Positions 41,619 to 51,038 of a stretch of 60,386 nucleotides of DNA are shown here, in pieces. Positions within the stretch are counted from its first letter, which is position 1, and each line of letters starts with the position of its first letter. The position numbers and the translations under genes are program-made. The notes under the pieces were generated by a model. It saw only the letters and a list, made by a program, of their open reading frames with translations. It was not told where the DNA came from and searched no databases. Source of the stretch: CAZSAT01 sp964604675 (GTDB taxonomy: Bacteria > Myxococcota_A > UBA796 > CAJQPC01); assembly GCA_964604675.1 (NCBI GenBank), contig CAZSAT010000032.1, forward strand, positions 1 through 60,386. The letters are read 5' to 3'.

Positions 41619-44600
41619 TCACTCCTCGTAGGCGCCGATGGCCCAGGAGCCGGTGCGGGTGTTCCCCTCGTGGTCGTCGTCGTAGCCGAGGGAGTGCTCC
41701 AGGTCGTAGCCGGCATCCTTGTGGGGCGAGCTGCTGGTCAGGTCGTAGTCGTCGTTCACGCGGTCGGCGTACTGGGGGTCGGAGCTGTAGTTGGAGCTGG
41801 TGCTGCCGAAGTCGGAGTACCACCAGTCGTACTCGTAGCTGGTGTCGCCGCTCCCGTAGACGTTGTTGTAGGCGAAGTAGCCGAAGCTCACGTAGTAGGT
41901 GTAGACCCCGACCTCGTCGCTGTTGGTGATCTGGTTGTTCAGGAACGAGCCGGTCGGGGGGCCGTAGGTGTTGCTCGTGGCGTAGATCCCGCCTTCGTTG
42001 TTGTCGAAGGTGTTGTTCACGATCCAGGACGCGTCGGCGTCGGTCACCGCGAGCGCGTAGCCCGCAGCATGGTCGATGAGCACGTTGTTGTAGAACAGGG
42101 TCGAACCGTACATCAGCCGCGCCGCTTCGCCGGTGCCTTCGTTGGTCTCGTTGTCCTCGAACCAGTTGTAGCCGATGGCCGTGTCGCTGCCCCAAGCGTA
42201 GAGGCCGGCGCCGTCGCCGCTCGAGGTGCTGGCTTCGTTGGCCACGAAGTCGTTGTGGAAGACCTCGCCCGAGGCCCACACGAGCGCCAGGCCGCCGCCG
42301 GAGTAGCTCGACAGGGTGCTGTCGTTGGCCTCGATGACGCTGTCGGACAGGGAGCCGTCCCAGTCGGCGAGCACGACGCCCCCACCATTCCCGGTCGCGC
42401 TGTTGGCTTCGACGACGAGGGCCGAGAGGGTGATGTCGGCCCCGTTGACGTAGATGCCGCCCCCGTGTCGGAGGCTGCTGTCGAGGTAGGAACCGTCGCC
42501 GCGGTTGCCGACGCCGCCGGTGACCGTGACGCCGTCGAGCAGCGCGTTGCTGGACTCCCCGTTGTCGACCGTGATGACCGCGCCCACACCCGTGCCCTCG
42601 ATGATCGTGCTCTCCGCGCCGTCGGTCGAGCTGATGGCGAGATCCTCGCCGCCGTAGTCCACGTCCTCGACGTAGGTGCCCGGCAGGAGCAGGATCTCGT
42701 CGCAGTAGCTGCCGCGCAGGTCGATGGCGTCTTCGATGGAGCCGTAGGGGTCGGCCTCCCGGCCGTCGCCGTTCACGCCGCTGGTGTCGGCGTACACGGG
42801 GCAGATGTCGACGCAGTCGGCGTCGCCGTCGCTGTCGGCGTCGGCGTAGCCGTTGTCGGCGGTGCCGTCGCAGTCCTGGTCGACCCCGTCGCAGGACTCC
42901 GTGGCGACCGGGCTGATGTCGGCGTCGGTGTCGTCGCAGTCGTCGTCGTTCGTGGACTCGCCGTCGCTGGCGCGACACGCCACCACCGCCGCGTCGGGGT
43001 CCCCGAAGCCGTCGCCGTCGTCGTCGGCGTAGTAGGTCGAGCCGTCCACCGCGTCCTCGTCCACGGTGCCGTCGCAGTCCTCGTCGATGTTGTCGCAGCT
43101 CTCGTCGGCGTCGGGGTGCACGGCAGCGTCGGTGTCGAAGCAGTCCTCGCTGTTTCCGACGTAGCCACTGGGTTGTTCGCAGGCGACCTGGTCGGCCGCC
43201 GTGGTGCCGTAGCCGTCGCCGTCGTCGTCGGCGTACCAGGTGGTGGCGTCGACCGCCGAGGCGCCGTCGGTGCGGCCGTCGCAGTCGTTGTCGTAGCCGT
43301 CGCAGACCTCGTCGGCGTCGGGGTGGATGTCGCCGTCGGTGTCGTCGCAGTCGTCGTAGTTGTCGGTGTAGCCGCTGGGCAGATCGCAGGCGTCGGTGGT
43401 GCTCGTGCCGTCGCCGTAGCCGTCGCCGTCGCCGTCTTCGAACCAGGTGTCGGGGTTGGTCGCGTCGGCGCCGTCGGTGGAGCCGTCGCAGTTGTTGTCG
43501 TAGCCGTCGCAGAGCTCGGGCGCGCCAGGGTTCACCAGGCTGCTGGTGTCGTCGCAGTCTCCGCCGGTGGCGATGTAGCCGGTCGTGCTGGTGCAGCTCT
43601 GCCGGGTCATCTCGTCGCTGCCGTAGCCGTCGAGGTCGGCGTCCTCGTACCAGGTGCTGGCGTCGGTGGCGTCTTCGTCGCGCTGGCCGTCACAGTCGTC
43701 GTCGCGGTCGTTGCAGGTCTCGTCGGCGTCGGGGTTCACGCTGGGGTCGCTGTCGTCGCACTCGGCGCAGGCCGCGTAGCCGTCGCCGTCGGCGTCGGTG
43801 TAGCCCACGCTCCCGTCGCAGTTCAGGTCTTCGGTCTCGGTGCAGGACTCCTCGGCCCCGGGGTTGTAGTCGGCGTCGGCGTCGTCGCAGTCGTCGTCGG
43901 AGGCGGAGTAGCCGTCGGGCTGGTCGCACGCCGCGAGGGTCGTGTCGCTGCCGCCGTAGCCGTCGCCGTCGGCGTCGCCGTACCAGGTGGTGGCGTCGGT
44001 GGCTTCTTCGTCCACCGTGCCGTCGCAGTCGTTGTCGAGGGTGTCGCAGGTCTCGTCGCTGTCGGGCGAGACGTTGTTGCGTTCGTCGTCGCAGTCGTCG
44101 CCGTTGCCGACGTAGCCGCTCGACGCGGAGCACGCGGTCTCTGTGGCGCCGCTGTCGCCGAAGCCGTCCCCGTCGGCGTCGGCGTAGAACGTGGAGCCGT
44201 CGACGGGCGCCTCGTCGACCACGCCGTCGCAGTCCTGGTCGGCTTCGTCGCAGGTCTCGTCGGCGTCGGGGTGGGTGTCTTCGCGGGTGTCGTCACACTC
44301 CTCGCACCCCGCGTAGCCGTCCCCGTCGCCGTCATGGTTGTCGGCCACGCCGTCGCAGTTCGCGTCGTCGTCGGTGCACGACACCTCGGCGTCGGGGTGG
44401 ACCGCGGGATCGGCGTCGTCGCAGTCGCTCCCGGCTGCGACATGGTTCTCGGGCGCCTCGCAGGCCCAGGCGGCCTCGCCGGCGCCGTAGCCGTCGCCGT
44501 CGCCGTCGAGGTACCACGCCTCGGTGACGTCTTCGTCGATGTCGCCGTCGCAGTCCTGGTCGGACCCGTCGCAGACCTCGACGGCGTCGGGGTGGGCTGC

Positions 44601-44813
44601 GGCGTCGCTGTCGTCGCAGTCGCCGTCGACGAAGGACCAGCCCGAGGGCGCCTCGTCGCAGGACACGGTCTGGAACAGCTCGGTCTGCCCGTAGCCGTCG
44701 CCGTCGTCGTCCTGGTACGCCATGCAGGTGAACGACGTGGAGGTGTCGGCCGCCTTCTCTTCCAGAGTCGGGAGGCAGGCCGTGAGCGCGAAGAACAACC
44801 ATCCTGGAGTCAT
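41619..44813 (-). CDS. MopE-repeat / right-handed beta-helix lipoprotein
   Basis: A 1064-residue protein with a lipobox leader (WLFFALTAC). Residues about 30-690 carry ten MopE-type units (DCDD or ECDD followed by HP, NP or SP and a CD...DCDG close), a thrombospondin-3-like bridge (DADSDGDADCVDICP), then from about 720 a right-handed beta-helix with GGGIYVNG, GGGVVLADW, GGGLALVW and GAGLYAWG turns, ending WAIGAYEE as in many parallel beta-helix surface proteins. The order repeats-then-helix is the reverse of the 35250 protein. The ATG at 44813 lacks a strong ribosome site. It probably faces outward from the cell; ligand unknown. Confidence 0.85.
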   Translation of the reverse strand: MTPGWLFFALTACLPTLEEKAADTSTSFTCMAYQDDDGDGYGQTELFQTVSCDEAPSGWSFVDGDCDDSDAAAHPDAVEVCDGSDQDCDGDIDEDVTEAWYLDGDGDGYGAGEAAWACEAPENHVAAGSDCDDADPAVHPDAEVSCTDDDANCDGVADNHDGDGDGYAGCEECDDTREDTHPDADETCDEADQDCDGVVDEAPVDGSTFYADADGDGFGDSGATETACSASSGYVGNGDDCDDERNNVSPDSDETCDTLDNDCDGTVDEEATDATTWYGDADGDGYGGSDTTLAACDQPDGYSASDDDCDDADADYNPGAEESCTETEDLNCDGSVGYTDADGDGYAACAECDDSDPSVNPDADETCNDRDDDCDGQRDEDATDASTWYEDADLDGYGSDEMTRQSCTSTTGYIATGGDCDDTSSLVNPGAPELCDGYDNNCDGSTDGADATNPDTWFEDGDGDGYGDGTSTTDACDLPSGYTDNYDDCDDTDGDIHPDADEVCDGYDNDCDGRTDGASAVDATTWYADDDGDGYGTTAADQVACEQPSGYVGNSEDCFDTDAAVHPDADESCDNIDEDCDGTVDEDAVDGSTYYADDDGDGFGDPDAAVVACRASDGESTNDDDCDDTDADISPVATESCDGVDQDCDGTADNGYADADSDGDADCVDICPVYADTSGVNGDGREADPYGSIEDAIDLRGSYCDEILLLPGTYVEDVDYGGEDLAISSTDGAESTIIEGTGVGAVITVDNGESSNALLDGVTVTGGVGNRGDGSYLDSSLRHGGGIYVNGADITLSALVVEANSATGNGGGVVLADWDGSLSDSVIEANDSTLSSYSGGGLALVWASGEVFHNDFVANEASTSSGDGAGLYAWGSDTAIGYNWFEDNETNEGTGEAARLMYGSTLFYNNVLIDHAAGYALAVTDADASWIVNNTFDNNEGGIYATSNTYGPPTGSFLNNQITNSDEVGVYTYYVSFGYFAYNNVYGSGDTSYEYDWWYSDFGSTSSNYSSDPQYADRVNDDYDLTSSSPHKDAGYDLEHSLGYDDDHEGNTRTGSWAIGAYEE

Positions 44814-44851
44814 GGGACAAGGGTACCGGCGTCGACGCCGGTCTGCGCGCG

Positions 44852-46564
44852 CTACTTGCCCGCGGGCGCGCGCACCGGGAGCACCATCCGGAAGGTCGCG
44901 CCGGCCCCCGGCTCGCTGTCCACTTCCAACCATCCGCCGTGATCCTCGACAATGCGTTGGCTGATGGCGAGTCCGAGCCCGGACCCGCCCTCGGCGGCAC
45001 GGGTCGTGAAGAAGGCGTCGAAGATCCTGGCCCGGTCGTCGTCGTCGATGCCCGGACCGTCGTCCGCGACGTCGAGCCGGACGTGGCCGCCTGCGGTCGA
45101 GGTGGAGACCAGGATGGTGCCGGACTCCCGCTTCGACACGGCGGCGGCGGCGTTGGTCAAGAGGTTCAGCACCACCTGGATGAGGCGGGCGTGCTGGCCG
45201 ACGGTGGGCGGCACGACCTGGAGGTCGAGGTCCAGGGTGATGCCCCGCTCGCGCAGGCCCGCGGCACCCACCTGCACGGCGGCCGCGGCGACCTCGTGCA
45301 GCTCCACCGCCTCTTCGGTCTGGTCCTTCGCCGAGGCCAGTGCGCGCAGGTCGTCCACCACCTCCTCGATGCGTGTGGCACCCGCCCGCGCGTCCTGCAG
45401 CGCTTCGGTGAGGCTCGTGTCGCTCTGCTCCAGCTCGGCGAGCACGTAGTCGAGGTTGCTGGTGAGGTACTGGAGTGGGTTGGCGATCTCGTGCCCGATG
45501 CCGGCCGCGAGCGTGCCCAGCGCGATGACCCGGTCGGCGGCCGCCAGGCGGGCGGCGAGCTGGCGCTCGTCGGTGATGTCGCGGACGACGCCGACCACCT
45601 CGCCGCTCTCGGCCCGCGAGAAGGTGGTGCGGAAGGTGCGTGTGTCGCGGCCCACCTCGGCGACGTGTTCGTTCGTGCCGACCAGGCCGCTGGAGGCGGT
45701 GTGCAGGGCGTGCTCCAGCAAGGTGCGCTCGGCCTGGGTGAAGAGGCCGCTCGTGGTGAGGTCCTGCCCGATCATGTGTTGGGCGTTGCCTCCGGTCATG
45801 TGCGCCAGCGCGGCGTTCCAGAGCCGGACGCGGCCCGTGTTGTCGAGCACGACCACGCCGTCGTCGAGCTCGTTGAGCAGGGCTTCGTTGAGCCCCTCCG
45901 ATCGGTGGAGGCGACGGGTGCTGGAATCGACGCTGTCCATCGCGAAGCCGGCTGCCGCCGCCAGGAAGCCGATCGGGCTCAGGTAGAGCACGGCCGGCAC
46001 CACGGCGAAGGTCATCAGGACGTCGACCATGCCCGTGAGCAGCCACAGGGCGAGCCCGGTGCCCGCCAGCCTGAGGTGCGGGGAGACGAGGAGGTTGCGC
46101 GTGGCCACGGCGCCGGCTGCAAGGTGGTGGGCGAAGAGCAGCGCGATCAACGCACTCGGCCGGAGCACCCAGAGGTGGGCGCCGCCCACCAGGCCGAGTC
46201 CGATCGGCTCCAGGGTGCCGAAGGTCCAGCCCAGCAGGGCCAGGCCGGTGGACACCAGCAGCCAGGAGCTCGGGATGCGCGTCCCGCGGTCGCCGCCCAT
46301 GCGCTGGGTGACCGCGATCAGCGCATGCACCATCAGGCAGAGCGCCGCCGTGTTGAGGAGCAGCCAGGGATCGGCGGTCTCGGCGGCCTCGGACCGGCCG
46401 ATGAGGAGGAAGCTCCACGTGTAGGCGGCGACGCAGGCGCAGATGTGGGCGAGCCATGCGGGTTCCGGGTCGCGCAGTCGCCAACACCTCATGGCCTCGA
46501 TCACCAGGCCCGCCAAGGCGCTCCCTGCCACCAGCAGGTAGACCACGTCCTGGGGATGGAGCAC
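44852..46564 (-). CDS. Membrane histidine kinase with PAS domain
   Basis: A 570-residue kinase. Six or seven membrane helices fill residues about 5-215; a PAS domain (LLNELDDGVVVLDNTGRVRLWNAALAHM) lies at about 225-345; the H-box LAAGIGHEIANPLQYL with phospho-accepting His is near residue 355; the catalytic domain has N-box LLTNAAAAV, G1 DDGPGI, FDAFFTT and G2 GSGLGLAI. No response regulator gene is adjacent, so it is an orphan kinase. ATG 46564. It is divergent from the solute-binding lipoprotein gene with 40 bases between starts, which may reflect shared control. Confidence 0.93.
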   Translation of the reverse strand: MLHPQDVVYLLVAGSALAGLVIEAMRCWRLRDPEPAWLAHICACVAAYTWSFLLIGRSEAAETADPWLLLNTAALCLMVHALIAVTQRMGGDRGTRIPSSWLLVSTGLALLGWTFGTLEPIGLGLVGGAHLWVLRPSALIALLFAHHLAAGAVATRNLLVSPHLRLAGTGLALWLLTGMVDVLMTFAVVPAVLYLSPIGFLAAAAGFAMDSVDSSTRRLHRSEGLNEALLNELDDGVVVLDNTGRVRLWNAALAHMTGGNAQHMIGQDLTTSGLFTQAERTLLEHALHTASSGLVGTNEHVAEVGRDTRTFRTTFSRAESGEVVGVVRDITDERQLAARLAAADRVIALGTLAAGIGHEIANPLQYLTSNLDYVLAELEQSDTSLTEALQDARAGATRIEEVVDDLRALASAKDQTEEAVELHEVAAAAVQVGAAGLRERGITLDLDLQVVPPTVGQHARLIQVVLNLLTNAAAAVSKRESGTILVSTSTAGGHVRLDVADDGPGIDDDDRARIFDAFFTTRAAEGGSGLGLAISQRIVEDHGGWLEVDSEPGAGATFRMVLPVRAPAGK

Positions 46565-46604
46565 CGCGCCTCCCGGGACAGCCTACCTCGCGATACCGTG
46601 CGGC

Positions 46605-48299
46605 GTGCTCACGACCCTCACGCTCTGGCTGGCTTGTTCCACACCCTCGGCGCCGGGGGAGGTGGCGGACGACGACGGCCGAGCCGACACGCTCGTCGTG
46701 GCCCTGCAGACCGACATCAGCTCCCTGTTGACGCCGGTGTCCACCACGGCCCAAGACGCGCGCCTCTACGAGAACCTGCTGATCTCGCTGGTCGAGCCGG
46801 TCTTCGACTGCGGCCTCAGCTTCACGCCCTCGCTCGCCAAGGGCTGGACCTGGGCCGAGGACGGGCTGTCGGTCACCTTCGACATGCGCGACGACGTGAC
46901 CTGGTCGGACGGCACGACCGTGACCGCCCGCGACGTGGCGGTGTCCTACGAGCTGGTGCAGGACCCGCTGGTCGCCAGCCCGTACCTCGACTGGGTCGAG
47001 CGCATGGTGCCCGGCACCCCGGTGGTGGTGGACGACCACACGGTCCGCTTCGAGTTCACCAGCCGCTACGCCCAGACCACGATGCTCGCCCACGCGGGCA
47101 TCTTCCGCATCATCCACGCCGGCAGCGTCGAGGGGGCCGACCGCGCCACCCTGCGCGGGCACCCGATCACGCGCGCGCCGATCGTGAACGGGGCCTGGGA
47201 CCTGCAGGACTTCAAGCCTGGTGAGCGCCTGACCCTGGTCCCGAACCCGGCCTACAGCGGCGACGAGCCCGCTCGGCTCAACCGTGTGGTGTTCAAGACC
47301 CTGCCCGAGTACGCCACGCGCATCCTCGAGCTGGAGTCCGGCAGCGTGGACATGGTGCAGGCGGTCCAGATCGAGGACGCCGAGCGGCTCCGCGTGGAAC
47401 ACCCGGAGCTGGAGATCGTGCGCCGCGGCTGGCGCTCCACCGACTTCCTGGCATGGAACCGCTTCGACGCCGCCGACTACCAGGCCCGGCGGGCGGCCGC
47501 TGGGGACGCCGATGTGGACTGGGACACGGTCGCGCCTCACCCCGCGCTGTCCGACAGGCAGGTCCGTCGCGCCCTGTCGATGGCGATCGACGTCGACAAG
47601 CTGATCGCGGACCTGCTCACCGACGGCACGGGGCTGAGCGTGGGCAAGCGCGCTCTGTCCACCCTGAGCCCGGCGTTCTGTGGCGCGCAGCCCGCGGTGA
47701 CGCCGCTGCCCTTCTCGCCGGACCTCGCCAAGGCCCTGCTCGCCGAGCGCGGCTGGGTCGACAGCGACGGAGACGGGGTGCGCGACAAGGACGGGCGGGC
47801 CTTGGAGCTGCGCCTGTTGACCAACAGCGGCAACCCTCGGCGCGCATCGGCCGCTGTGGCGATCCAGGCGATGTTGCGCAACGTGGGTGTGGTGATCGAG
47901 ATCGACAAGCTGGAGGCGAACACCTTCTTCGCTCGGCTGCGCAAGAAGGACTTCGAGGTCGCGCTCTCGGGCTGGTCGGTGGCGCTCTTTCCCGATCCCG
48001 CCGGCATCTGGCACTCGGGCGATCGCTACGTCTACAACTACCCGAGCTACCAGAACAGCGAAGTCGACGCCCTCATCGAGCAGCACAGCTCGGAGCCGGA
48101 CCCCGAGCGCGGCGCGGAGCTGCTCGCGAAGATCGGGCAGCTGGTCTACGAGGACCAGCCCTACACCTTCCTGTACTGGCGCGACGACCTGGTGGCGGTG
48201 CATCGCCGCTTCCAGGACCGGCAGGTGGACTTCCTCAGCCAGTGGGGCCACCTGAACCGGTGGTGGGTCAAGCCCGAAGACGTGAAGTACGCGCGGTGA
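46605..48299 (+). CDS. Family 5 solute-binding lipoprotein (ABC transporter type)
   Basis: A 564-residue protein of the extracellular solute-binding family 5 (peptide, nickel or opine type). The leader LTTLTLWLAC has a lipobox, followed by an acidic linker and TLVVALQTDISSLLTPV at the start of the mature domain; ARLYENLLISLVEPVF, WTWAEDGLSVTFDMRDDVTWSDGTTVTARDVAVSYELV and RQVRRALSMAIDVDKLI are diagnostic. No permease or ATPase genes are nearby, so it either uses a transporter encoded elsewhere or acts as a stand-alone sensor. GTG 46605. Its stop overlaps the following start as GTGA. Confidence 0.92.
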   Translation: MLTTLTLWLACSTPSAPGEVADDDGRADTLVVALQTDISSLLTPVSTTAQDARLYENLLISLVEPVFDCGLSFTPSLAKGWTWAEDGLSVTFDMRDDVTWSDGTTVTARDVAVSYELVQDPLVASPYLDWVERMVPGTPVVVDDHTVRFEFTSRYAQTTMLAHAGIFRIIHAGSVEGADRATLRGHPITRAPIVNGAWDLQDFKPGERLTLVPNPAYSGDEPARLNRVVFKTLPEYATRILELESGSVDMVQAVQIEDAERLRVEHPELEIVRRGWRSTDFLAWNRFDAADYQARRAAAGDADVDWDTVAPHPALSDRQVRRALSMAIDVDKLIADLLTDGTGLSVGKRALSTLSPAFCGAQPAVTPLPFSPDLAKALLAERGWVDSDGDGVRDKDGRALELRLLTNSGNPRRASAAVAIQAMLRNVGVVIEIDKLEANTFFARLRKKDFEVALSGWSVALFPDPAGIWHSGDRYVYNYPSYQNSEVDALIEQHSSEPDPERGAELLAKIGQLVYEDQPYTFLYWRDDLVAVHRRFQDRQVDFLSQWGHLNRWWVKPEDVKYAR

Positions 48300-49384
48300 G
48301 ACAGGTCGGCTTCGCGCTGGTGGTGGTCGGGGCCGTCTTCGTCGTCGCGGAGCTGCTGTTCCGGTTGGTGCTGGGACCGCCGCCGCCGCCCGTGAAGGTG
48401 TACGCCGGGCTCCAGCAGGTCTCGACCTGGTTCACGGTGCACGAGGGTCGGGTCACGGCCACCTACGACGACCCGAACCCGGTGCCGGGCTTCTCGGCCA
48501 CGGGCTCGGGGCGGGTGGCCTTCGTGGGTGGCTCGAGCGTGCACGGCGGGCTGGGCGATCTGCCGCTACAGAGCGAGTTCCCCGCCCGCGTAGGCCGGCT
48601 CACCGCCGCCAAGGCCCTGAACCTCGGGCAGCCGGGGCTCGACAGCCATGACCTGGCGCGCCTGGTCGAGGAGCTGCTGGCCTTCGAGCTGGACGGCGTG
48701 GTGCTCTACACCGGTCACAACGACTTCGGGAACGCCTACTTCCTCGCGCGCTACGGCGACGTGAGCGGAGGCGTCCAGGCGCGTCTGTTCGAGCTGTTGG
48801 AGGGCTTCCAGCTCTTCGTGCAGCTGCGTCGCGGGGTCACCGGCTGGGAGGGCGGGCGCGGCAAGGTGTTGGGCGTGGAGGAGGTCACCGGGCTCGCCGC
48901 GTTGGGTCCCGAGCAGGTGGCGGTGACGCTGCGCTACCTCGAGGCCAACCTGCGCCGCATCGCGTGGCTCTGCGACCAGGCCGAGGTGCCGCTAGCCATG
49001 GTCGTGCCGGTGTCCGACGTGACCCGACCACCGCTGGCGAACGGTTGTGACGACGCGGCCTGCGCCGAGGATCTGTACCGCGAGGGAAACGAGCTGCGCG
49101 GCCGCGACCCGAGCGCTGCCGCCGGTCTCTTGCGGCGCGCGCGCGACCTGGACGCGGTGCCGCTGCGCGCTCCCACCGCCGCACAGCAGCTGGTTCGGGA
49201 CGTGGCGGTCGAGGTGGGCGCCGTGCTCGTGGACGCCGAGTCCGAGCTCCCGCGCGCCAGCGACTTCGACGGGGTGAAGCCGCGCCTGTTCGGCGACCCC
49301 GTGCACCTGTCCGGCTTCGGCCACAAGGCGCTGGGCGAGCTGCTCGCGCCCGTGGTGAGCGAGTGGGTGCCCGCGCGTCCGTGA
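48296..49384 (+). CDS. SGNH/GDSL-type hydrolase-like membrane-anchored protein
   Basis: A 362-residue protein. One N-terminal helix (QVGFALVVVGAVFVVAELLFRLVL) precedes an SGNH-fold domain: block I FVGGSSVHGG near residue 77 with the nucleophile Ser, NLGQPGLDSHD (block II Gly), YTGHND near 140 (block III Asn) and DPVHLSGFGH near 334 with the catalytic Asp and His. A helical insert near residues 255-305 is rich in Ala, Leu and Arg and resembles a TPR-like pair. The block I motif reads GGSS rather than GDS, as in many SGNH acyl-transfer or esterase families. GTG 48296 overlaps the binding-protein stop by 4 bases, so the two are translationally coupled. Confidence 0.8.
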   Translation: MRQVGFALVVVGAVFVVAELLFRLVLGPPPPPVKVYAGLQQVSTWFTVHEGRVTATYDDPNPVPGFSATGSGRVAFVGGSSVHGGLGDLPLQSEFPARVGRLTAAKALNLGQPGLDSHDLARLVEELLAFELDGVVLYTGHNDFGNAYFLARYGDVSGGVQARLFELLEGFQLFVQLRRGVTGWEGGRGKVLGVEEVTGLAALGPEQVAVTLRYLEANLRRIAWLCDQAEVPLAMVVPVSDVTRPPLANGCDDAACAEDLYREGNELRGRDPSAAAGLLRRARDLDAVPLRAPTAAQQLVRDVAVEVGAVLVDAESELPRASDFDGVKPRLFGDPVHLSGFGHKALGELLAPVVSEWVPARP

Positions 49385-49388
49385 GCCG

Positions 49389-51038
49389 TCAGGGCGCCAG
49401 GCGCCAGACCGACACGCCGTCCTGCCAGTCGGGCTCACCGAGCCCCCGGACGAGGGCCTCCCGGTTGACGCCAGCGGGGCCGTAGCCGACCAGCGCGCTG
49501 TTCCAGGTGAGGAACGCGACCCCCTGAGCGAACAGGTGTGCCCGGGCTGCTTCCGGCGACCCCCGATCGAGGGCGAAGCGGACGTGGTCGTCGAGCAGTC
49601 CGGTGTGGCTGACGTGGTTGTTGTCGCGCGGCAGGGCCGCGACCGCCCGCCCGTGGAGGGTCGCGGCAAGCAGGTGGCGACCGTTGGCCGTGTCCTGCAG
49701 GAACAGCGGGTAGTCGATCACCGCCCCCGGCGTGGGGTCGTCGGCCATGCGCTGGTAGAGCGCGAGCCCCGGAAGCTCCTGCACGGTGCGCGGGTAGAGG
49801 TCCGGGTGCACCTGCAGCGCGCTCCATGGATGCCAGAGTCCGATGCCGAGCGCCACGACCGGCCCGGCCGCCCTCAAGCGGTCGGCGGCCCCGGCCACCA
49901 GCGCGGCGAGGCCCAGCGAGGCGAAGAGCACGGCCCGGTAGTACATGCCGGAACGGCTCGTCGGGTAGCCGAACTCGTCCAGCACCCACGCCGGCAGCTT
50001 CACGAGCTCGCCGTCGATCTGCCAGTAGCCGGTGGTCCCGGCCAGGTAGGGGCCCCCCGCCAGCAGCAGGCCGACCGCCAGGGTGGTGAGGCCGAACCAC
50101 GTACCGCGGGCCGGGACGAGCGCGGCGATCGCGCCGATCACGAGCAGCGGCACCCCCAGGTAGGTGACGTGGTTGGTCTCGAGAGGATCGAGGCGGATGT
50201 CTCCGAGGCCGTAGAGGACCTCTTCGATCTGGGCCATCTGCGCGGGCACGAGCAGGGTGCCGAGGGGCACTGCGGTGGCCGGACGGAAGGCCCGGGTCGC
50301 GCCTTCGAGGTCGGCCGCGTCGTAGTACGACTTCGCGGCCAGGAGCGCGCCACCGCTCGCCGCCAGCGCCACGAGCATGCAGAGCGCGGCCACGATGCGG
50401 CGCTTCCGGGCGACCACGAACTCCCCCAGGCAGAAGGGAGCGGCGAGGAAGGGCAGGTAGAGCGCGTAGCTGGGCACCGTGAACGCCATGACGGCGGCCA
50501 CCGCCGGCGCGCCCACCATGCCCGCCCAGCGCGGCGAGCGCGCCGCCCACGACAGCGTGAGCAGCCACAGCGGCACCAGCGCGTGCCAGAGCTTGGCGGT
50601 CTGACCGCTGGCCAGCACGCCCAGCACGTAGGGGCTCAGCGCGTAGAGCAGGCTCGCGCCGGCGCAGGTGAGCGGGCGGGCGCCGGTGACGCGCTGCAGC
50701 AGCAGCGTGGTGGTCAGCGCCGCGGCGCCGGGTGCGGCGAGCAACAGCACGTTGTAGGCGGCGAGGGGGCCGAACAGCACGTTCAGGGGCACGGCGAGCA
50801 CAGCCGGCAGCCAGGCGATCAGCTGGAGCTGGGAGACCCCCGGCCAGCCGATGCGCCGGGTGGTGGGCTCGAGCGCGAGCTCGCCGGTCAGCATGCGCGC
50901 GATGTGGTCGAAGCACCAGACGTGCCCGTCGTGGAAGGCGCCGACCGCGTGGTGCGTGCCGGGGTGCAGGGCGAGGGGCCAGAGCAGCCAGGACACGAAG
51001 GCGAGGGCGAGGCCGAAGGCGAGCACGGGGGCCTTCAT
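49389..51038 (-). CDS. Polytopic membrane protein, GT-C glycosyltransferase-like (1 of 3)
   Basis: A 549-residue protein with about eleven membrane helices and an extracytoplasmic C-terminal domain of roughly 130 residues. After the first helix is a loop with several acidic and His residues (GTHHAVGAFHDGHVWCFDHIARML), the position where GT-C glycosyltransferases keep their catalytic Asp. I cannot assign a sugar donor or acceptor. It has GGAGGAC about 6 bases before ATG 51038, and the ATG overlaps the stop of the next gene upstream (ATGA). It is the last gene of the three-gene unit and ends 4 bases from the convergent SGNH gene. Confidence 0.65.
   Translation of the reverse strand: MKAPVLAFGLALAFVSWLLWPLALHPGTHHAVGAFHDGHVWCFDHIARMLTGELALEPTTRRIGWPGVSQLQLIAWLPAVLAVPLNVLFGPLAAYNVLLLAAPGAAALTTTLLLQRVTGARPLTCAGASLLYALSPYVLGVLASGQTAKLWHALVPLWLLTLSWAARSPRWAGMVGAPAVAAVMAFTVPSYALYLPFLAAPFCLGEFVVARKRRIVAALCMLVALAASGGALLAAKSYYDAADLEGATRAFRPATAVPLGTLLVPAQMAQIEEVLYGLGDIRLDPLETNHVTYLGVPLLVIGAIAALVPARGTWFGLTTLAVGLLLAGGPYLAGTTGYWQIDGELVKLPAWVLDEFGYPTSRSGMYYRAVLFASLGLAALVAGAADRLRAAGPVVALGIGLWHPWSALQVHPDLYPRTVQELPGLALYQRMADDPTPGAVIDYPLFLQDTANGRHLLAATLHGRAVAALPRDNNHVSHTGLLDDHVRFALDRGSPEAARAHLFAQGVAFLTWNSALVGYGPAGVNREALVRGLGEPDWQDGVSVWRLAP

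Noticed and set aside
41670..44942. Val/Ala/Gly-rich open frames opposite the MopE-repeat genes, also at 55045-57882
   Set aside because: They are mirror images of the GAC/GGC-rich repeat codons and encode only low-complexity Val-Ala runs.
44814..48251. Upstream extension of the 41619 gene through the histidine kinase region
   Set aside because: The leader at ATG 44813 is a clear lipoprotein signal, and the extension overlaps the kinase and binding-protein genes.
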